Shown here piece by piece: positions 14,160 through 16,978 of a stretch of 16,978 bases of DNA. Position 1 is the stretch's first letter; each line of letters opens with the position of its first letter. Source of the stretch: Chloroflexota bacterium (lineage in GTDB: Bacteria; Chloroflexota; Chloroflexia; Thermomicrobiales; UBA6265); NCBI GenBank assembly GCA_023424355.1, contig JAFAEA010000254.1:1-16978 (forward strand), in the 5' to 3' direction. The notes below the pieces were generated by a model. It had not been told where the DNA came from and did no database searches. It saw only the letters and a list, made by a program, of their open reading frames with translations. A program made the position numbers and the translations under genes.

Positions 14160-15143
14160 ATGGCAAATACCGCAGGTTCCAAAACATACTCCGATGACAT
14201 GGAAGATGTAACTAAATACACCAGCCTCGGAGCCGCGAACCGTGACAAACTGAAAGAAAATCCGGGATTCTACACCCGAGCCTGGCGCCGATTGCGTAAG
14301 GACAAGTTGGCGATGCTCTCGCTGGTTGGCCTCGCACTCATGGTGATCTTTGCCCTTAGCGCGCCGCTTATCGCCAATTGGGTTGGTGTCAGCAAAACCG
14401 ATACCAATCTCCGTGCCGCCCTTCTCGGCCCTGGTGCAATCTACACCGATCCAATCTCTGGTGAATCCACTCGCCACTGGTTCGGTACCGATGGGGCCGG
14501 CCGCGATATTCTCGTCCGCCTCGCCTATGGTGGTCAGGTATCGCTCATGGTTGCCACCCTGGCGCTTATCTTCTCGCTCCTCATCGGTGCAACCATCGGT
14601 GCGGCTGCCGGCTTCTTCGGTGGCTTTGTGGATACCGTGCTGATGCGCTTCGTGGATACCCTGATGTGTATCCCTGGTATCACCCTGTTGCTTCTGATCT
14701 CCGTCTGGCTCCGACCAGGACCCGTGGGGCTCTCCTTCGTGATCGCGCTGCTCGGCTGGACCGGTGTGAGCCGTCTCATCCGCGGTGAAGTCCTCTCATT
14801 GAAACGGCGTGACTATGTGGATGCAGCACGAGTTATTGGTGCGAGCGATACCTCCATCATCGTGCGCCATATCTTCCCGAATGTTGTGAGTCTGGTGATT
14901 GTGTGGGCAAGCCTCACCCTCCCAAGCCTCATCATTTACGAAGCAACACTCAGCTACCTTGGCTTCGGTGTGCAGATGCCAGATCCCAGCTGGGGTAACA
15001 TGCTGAACGAAGCCCGAGAGTTCTTCCGCCGAAGTTGGTCATTCACCTTCTTCCCGGGCATGGCGATTATGCTCACAGCACTCTTCATCAATCTGTTTGG
15101 TAATGGCCTGCGGGATGCTCTCGATCCGCGCCTGAAGGAGTAA
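14160..15143 (+). CDS. Dipeptide/oligopeptide ABC transporter permease, DppC type
   Basis: A 327-residue permease partner of the upstream DppB-type protein. An N-terminal cytoplasmic tail of about 45 residues leads to FYTRAWRRLRKDKLAMLSLV, the usual DppC entry into TM1. HWFGTDGAGRDILVRLAYGG (106-125) is the diagnostic DppC/OppC stretch. The EAA loop is DYVDAARVIGASDTSIIVRH (218-237), and the protein ends GLRDALDPRLKE as expected. ATG at 14160 has AAAGGA upstream. The zinc-ribbon gene begins 8 bp after its stop. Confidence 0.95.
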   Translation: MANTAGSKTYSDDMEDVTKYTSLGAANRDKLKENPGFYTRAWRRLRKDKLAMLSLVGLALMVIFALSAPLIANWVGVSKTDTNLRAALLGPGAIYTDPISGESTRHWFGTDGAGRDILVRLAYGGQVSLMVATLALIFSLLIGATIGAAAGFFGGFVDTVLMRFVDTLMCIPGITLLLLISVWLRPGPVGLSFVIALLGWTGVSRLIRGEVLSLKRRDYVDAARVIGASDTSIIVRHIFPNVVSLVIVWASLTLPSLIIYEATLSYLGFGVQMPDPSWGNMLNEAREFFRRSWSFTFFPGMAIMLTALFINLFGNGLRDALDPRLKE

Positions 15144-15151
15144 TACCCAGA

Positions 15152-15736
15152 ATGTTCTGCTCCAATTGCGGGCAAGAGCTCGCACCTGAAGCAAAATTCT
15201 GCAGCAACTGTGGAGCCCCGGTAAATACCGGGGCTTCCGTTGAGGCGGAACCTCGAAACGAGACCGCAGCTGAACGCCGTGAACGCGAACGCCGCGAGGA
15301 TTTCGAGAAGGCATGGGGTGGTAGCGCCTCCTCTACCCCAGCGGCATCGACTCCGCAAGAAACATCGGCGCCACAGGAACCTGCAGCACCGGAACCTTCT
15401 CAGGACGATGCTAACGATGCGTACTCCGATTCCAGCTATGAAGATGGCTTCTCCGATCGGAAGGCAACCTGGGAGATCGAGAGGGATCGCATGCGATCCC
15501 AGACGGACGACGAATGGTCCATGCCGGATCTTGGTCCGCCACCGGCCCCGCGTCGACGTCGCACCTGGTTGTGGGTGTTGCTGTGTATGATTGCCTTCAT
15601 CGTCATCGCTTGTTGTGTATTCGGTTGGTGGATTACCGCCACGGAATCGGGCACCGAGTGGTTCGAGGGAATCGCCACGCAGGCCGCCGAAGAGATGCAA
15701 CGCGCCACTGACGAGGCCGCGACTCCGCAGCCGTAA
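15152..15736 (+). CDS. Zinc-ribbon, single-helix membrane protein of unknown function
   Basis: A 194-residue protein. It opens with a compact zinc ribbon, Cys3-x2-Cys6 ... Cys17-x2-Cys20 (FCSNCG twice). A charged Glu/Arg helix (38-53) follows, then a low-complexity Pro/Ala/Ser/Glu linker (55-90), an acidic stretch and RRRR (134-137). One transmembrane helix (139-161) leads to a short C-terminal tail. The Arg cluster places the N-terminal part in the cytoplasm. The gene starts 8 bp after the DppC stop, with GGAG inside the permease 3' end, so it is part of the importer operon. No function can be named; this architecture recurs in many Gram-positive and Chloroflexota proteins. It ends before a strong terminator. 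Confidence 0.85.
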   Translation: MFCSNCGQELAPEAKFCSNCGAPVNTGASVEAEPRNETAAERRERERREDFEKAWGGSASSTPAASTPQETSAPQEPAAPEPSQDDANDAYSDSSYEDGFSDRKATWEIERDRMRSQTDDEWSMPDLGPPPAPRRRRTWLWVLLCMIAFIVIACCVFGWWITATESGTEWFEGIATQAAEEMQRATDEAATPQP

Positions 15737-15760
15737 CGGTTGGCATCAATACTGAATTGA

Positions 15761-15800
15761 GAAACCCGCACCGGAGAGAATCTGGTGCGGGTTTCGTTGT
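15761..15800 (+). terminator. Intrinsic terminator of the ABC importer operon
   Basis: GAAACCCGCACC (15761-15772) and GGTGCGGGTTTC (15784-15795) form a perfect 12-bp stem with an 11-nt loop. The T-rich 3' arm and following GTTGTGTT give a moderate U-tract. It lies 24 bp after the zinc-ribbon stop codon. Confidence 0.85.
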
Positions 15801-15826
15801 GTTCGTAGTGGGAACAACTTCTAGAC

Positions 15827-15929
15827 GTAGCCCCGCGCTTTACGCGCGGGATGGAAGACGAACTTCGAATGGCGCAATCTCTCCATGAAGAATCGATCGC
15901 TGGCCACCGGGGATAAACCCCGGTGCTAC
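15827..15929. repeat. Inverted pair of GTAG-headed REP-like elements
   Basis: The plus-strand element has GTAG at 15827-15830, C, then stem CCCGCGC/GCGCGGG (15832-15838 with 15844-15850) and loop TTTAC. The minus-strand element has GTAG at 15929-15926, C, then ACCGGGG/CCCCGGT (15924-15918 with 15912-15906) and loop TTTAT. Both have the same 1-nt spacer, 7-bp stem and 5-nt loop as the elements at 8047-8101. The 55 bp between them can form a further bulged hairpin (CTTC..ATGG with CCATGAAG, 15863-15890). Confidence 0.75.
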
Positions 15930-15988
15930 ATGGGAACAGCCGGCGATCATCCGCGGGCGGTGCGATTGCACTGATGCCACTGGTAATC

Positions 15989-16047
15989 CAAGATGGAAGG
16001 TGGAAACATTTTTCCGGCCCGGGAAATCTTGTCTACCTTCCATCTTG
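15989..16047 (+). repeat. 59-bp palindromic element, copy 1
   Basis: The left arm starts CAAGATGGAAGGT (15989-16001) and the right arm ends ACCTTCCATCTTG (16035-16047), exact complements. With one more base at each side the perfect arm is 14 bp. The core TTTCCGGCCCGGGAAA is itself a near-palindrome. The total of 59 bp matches copies 2 and 3. Confidence 0.8.
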
Positions 16048-16063
16048 GCCATGTCCAACATTC

Positions 16064-16122
16064 CAAGATGTAAGATGTACGCGTTTTCCCTTGCCGAAAA
16101 ACACCGTACATCTTACATCTTG
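16064..16122 (-). repeat. 59-bp palindromic element, copy 2 (opposite orientation by its core)
   Basis: The arms CAAGATGTAAGATGTAC (16064-16080) and GTACATCTTACATCTTG (16106-16122) are perfect 17-bp complements around a 25-nt core. Each arm holds two 7-bp units, CAAGATG and TAAGATG. The core matches copies 1 and 3 only when reverse-complemented (TTTTCGGCAAGGGAAA). Confidence 0.85.
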
Positions 16123-16279
16123 ACTCTCCGAGCACCATTTGGGCGAGGGTGATGTCTCCGATGCGTATAGATAGTAGAGGTTGCCTATCACCTAAAGGGA
16201 GGGGGAGCCAATTCCATCTTGGCAGCAGCTTCTACGGCGGCGACTCAATCTGAGGTCATCTGGAATCGTCACCGTAGGT

Positions 16280-16338
16280 CAAGATGTAAGGTGTACTCAC
16301 TTTTCCGGGCAGGGTAATGGTGTACATCTTACATCTTG
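16280..16338 (+). repeat. 59-bp palindromic element, copy 3
   Basis: The left arm CAAGATGTAAGGTGTAC (16280-16296) pairs with the right arm GTACATCTTACATCTTG (16322-16338) apart from one G-T wobble. The 25-nt core contains TTTCCGGGCAGGGTAA, matching copy 1. The arms differ from copy 1 at positions where both of its arms changed together. Confidence 0.85.
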
Positions 16339-16406
16339 GATTCATTGATCTTCGCCGGTCTGAGCCTTTAGAAGGTTGAGTAGTAGTAGTACCGTTCACA
16401 CACTCA

Positions 16407-16590
16407 CGTAGGGGTGGACCTCCGCATCGCGCCAACAGCATCGTCCCCTGTCGAAATCGCGATGCGGTGTGTCCAACCATTCCGCAATCGATTTCAATGG
16501 TGGAATTTCGCCTCCACGGGTGGATCGGGGCTCGCTCCGCTTCTCACTTCGTTCGGCCGCCTTCGGCACCCTTCGGGGTCCACCCCCACG
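16407..16590. repeat. 184-bp segment with inverted ends, MITE-like
   Basis: CGTAGGGGTGGACC (16407-16420) and GGTCCACCCCCACG (16577-16590) are inverted repeats with one mismatch. Inside is a perfect 10-bp inverted repeat, CCGCATCGCG/CGCGATGCGG (16422-16431 with 16458-16467). No coding capacity is seen. It could be a small non-autonomous element or a degraded one; no target-site duplication is obvious. Confidence 0.4.
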
Positions 16591-16646
16591 AATACCAGAT
16601 TATCAATGTAGCGACGTCCCGATCGGGTGCCTAATAGTCACCCGGA

Positions 16647-16709
16647 GTGGGCGGCGTCCAGGGTCCAAGCCATCAACCGTTATTGGCGGAATTGGTCGAC
16701 GCCGCCCAC
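16647..16709. repeat. 12-bp inverted repeat downstream of the MazG-like gene
   Basis: GTGGGCGGCGTC (16647-16658) and GACGCCGCCCAC (16698-16709) are exact complements separated by 39 bp. They lie 39 bp past the stop of the minus-strand MazG-like gene. A second hairpin, CGGGTG/CACCCG (16624-16644), is adjacent. These could mark the transcript end, although no T-tract is visible. Confidence 0.5.
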
Positions 16710-16747
16710 CCCCGGACGCACTGTGGTGCATCCGGATCGGGGTGGCG

Positions 16748-16978
16748 CTACATTTCGGTGGAATCGGTCTTCGGGCGCTCCCAGTCGCCACTGTCGATTT
16801 TCTCGACGATGTGGACGGCCACGGCAGCGACCTGGATCAATTCCTCGCGCAGGTGCGCCAGGTAATCGGATTCGCCATGGAAATGCACTTGAAGGGCAGC
16901 CTCGGCGACCTCGCCGCACTCCTCGGTGAGGATGGCGCTCCACACCGGCATGGAGTGGAACTGACTCCCCCACTTCGC
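16748..16978 (-). CDS. MazG-like nucleotide pyrophosphohydrolase domain protein (partial, N-terminus beyond window)
   Basis: The minus-strand frame is open from the right edge to TAG at 16748, giving 76 residues without the start. It reads KWGSQFHSMPVWSAILTEEC and continues GEVAEAALQVHF, then a second helix, LREELIQVAAVAVHIVEKID. The E-E-x-x-E-V pattern in the first helix and the acidic second helix match the all-alpha MazG-like NTP pyrophosphohydrolase fold, in which such Glu residues bind Mg2+. The W-G-x-Q-x-H lead-in is typical of small MazG-like proteins of about 100-130 residues found in phages and bacteria, so only a short N-terminus should be missing. An internal ATG at 16951 is unlikely to be the start because the conserved sequence continues upstream. 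Confidence 0.75.
   Translation of the reverse strand, partial: AKWGSQFHSMPVWSAILTEECGEVAEAALQVHFHGESDYLAHLREELIQVAAVAVHIVEKIDSGDWERPKTDSTEM

Larger units (their letters stand above)
15930..16747. other. Gene-free, repeat-rich region
   Basis: I see no convincing gene here; short open frames lack ribosome binding sites and recognisable motifs. The region holds three 59-bp palindromic elements, a half-copy of their arm (TCCATCTTGG, 16213-16222), a 184-bp segment bounded by inverted repeats (16407-16590), and a 12-bp inverted repeat near the end (16647-16709). Confidence 0.65.

Noticed and set aside
15989..16338. Possible integron attC sites, suggested by the 59-bp length and imperfect palindromes
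   Set aside because: No GTTRRRY/RYYYAAC core sites are present, no cassettes lie between the copies, and no integrase is seen.
15989..16338. Possible CRISPR array
   Set aside because: The copies are spaced 16 and 157 bp apart, are in mixed orientation, and differ from each other; no cas genes are nearby.

Overview
The window looks like a chromosomal segment from a member of the Chloroflexota, probably near Thermomicrobia. This is inferred from gene content and style only. The clues are a Tat-exported peptide-binding protein whose mature start is rich in Thr/Pro/Ala/Ser, an LppX/LprG-like secreted protein outside the actinobacteria, a moderately GC-rich sequence, and intergenic palindromes. 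No rRNA or marker protein is present to prove the affiliation.

Left third (1-5431, minus strand): six genes read leftwards in close order. They are ribulose-phosphate 3-epimerase, a PAP2 phosphatase, a secreted LppX/LprG-like protein, a 14-helix MFS exporter overlapping it by 17 bp, a DUF2085 membrane protein, and a membrane-anchored NERD-like protein cut by the window edge. The LprG-like/MFS pair resembles the mycobacterial lprG-P55 lipid-export operon and is the most interesting coding feature. A membrane-anchored PP2C phosphatase gene (5560-6468) diverges from rpe.

Middle (6741-10785, minus strand): a Cys/Met-metabolism PLP enzyme, prmA, a sugar-nucleotidyltransferase with a hexapeptide-repeat tail, a DUF985 cupin, and tRNA-Glu(TTC) with a recognisable sigma-70 promoter and a terminator. 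The nucleotidyltransferase and prmA overlap by 4 bp.

Right (11219-15736, plus strand): a dipeptide/oligopeptide ABC importer operon. It encodes a Tat-exported binding protein and two permeases, then a small zinc-ribbon membrane protein, and ends at a strong terminator. No ATPase gene is present. The binding-protein gene has a hairpin with the ribosome binding site in its loop, and a perfect 13-bp hairpin separates it from the permeases.

About 1 kb (15737-16747) holds no convincing gene but is dense in palindromes. It contains REP-like elements with a GTAG head, stems of 7 bp and loops of 5 nt (also found at 8013-8101), and three copies of a 59-bp palindromic element. The arms of that element vary together between copies and its core is conserved. 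The window ends inside a MazG-like protein gene (minus strand, 5' end missing).
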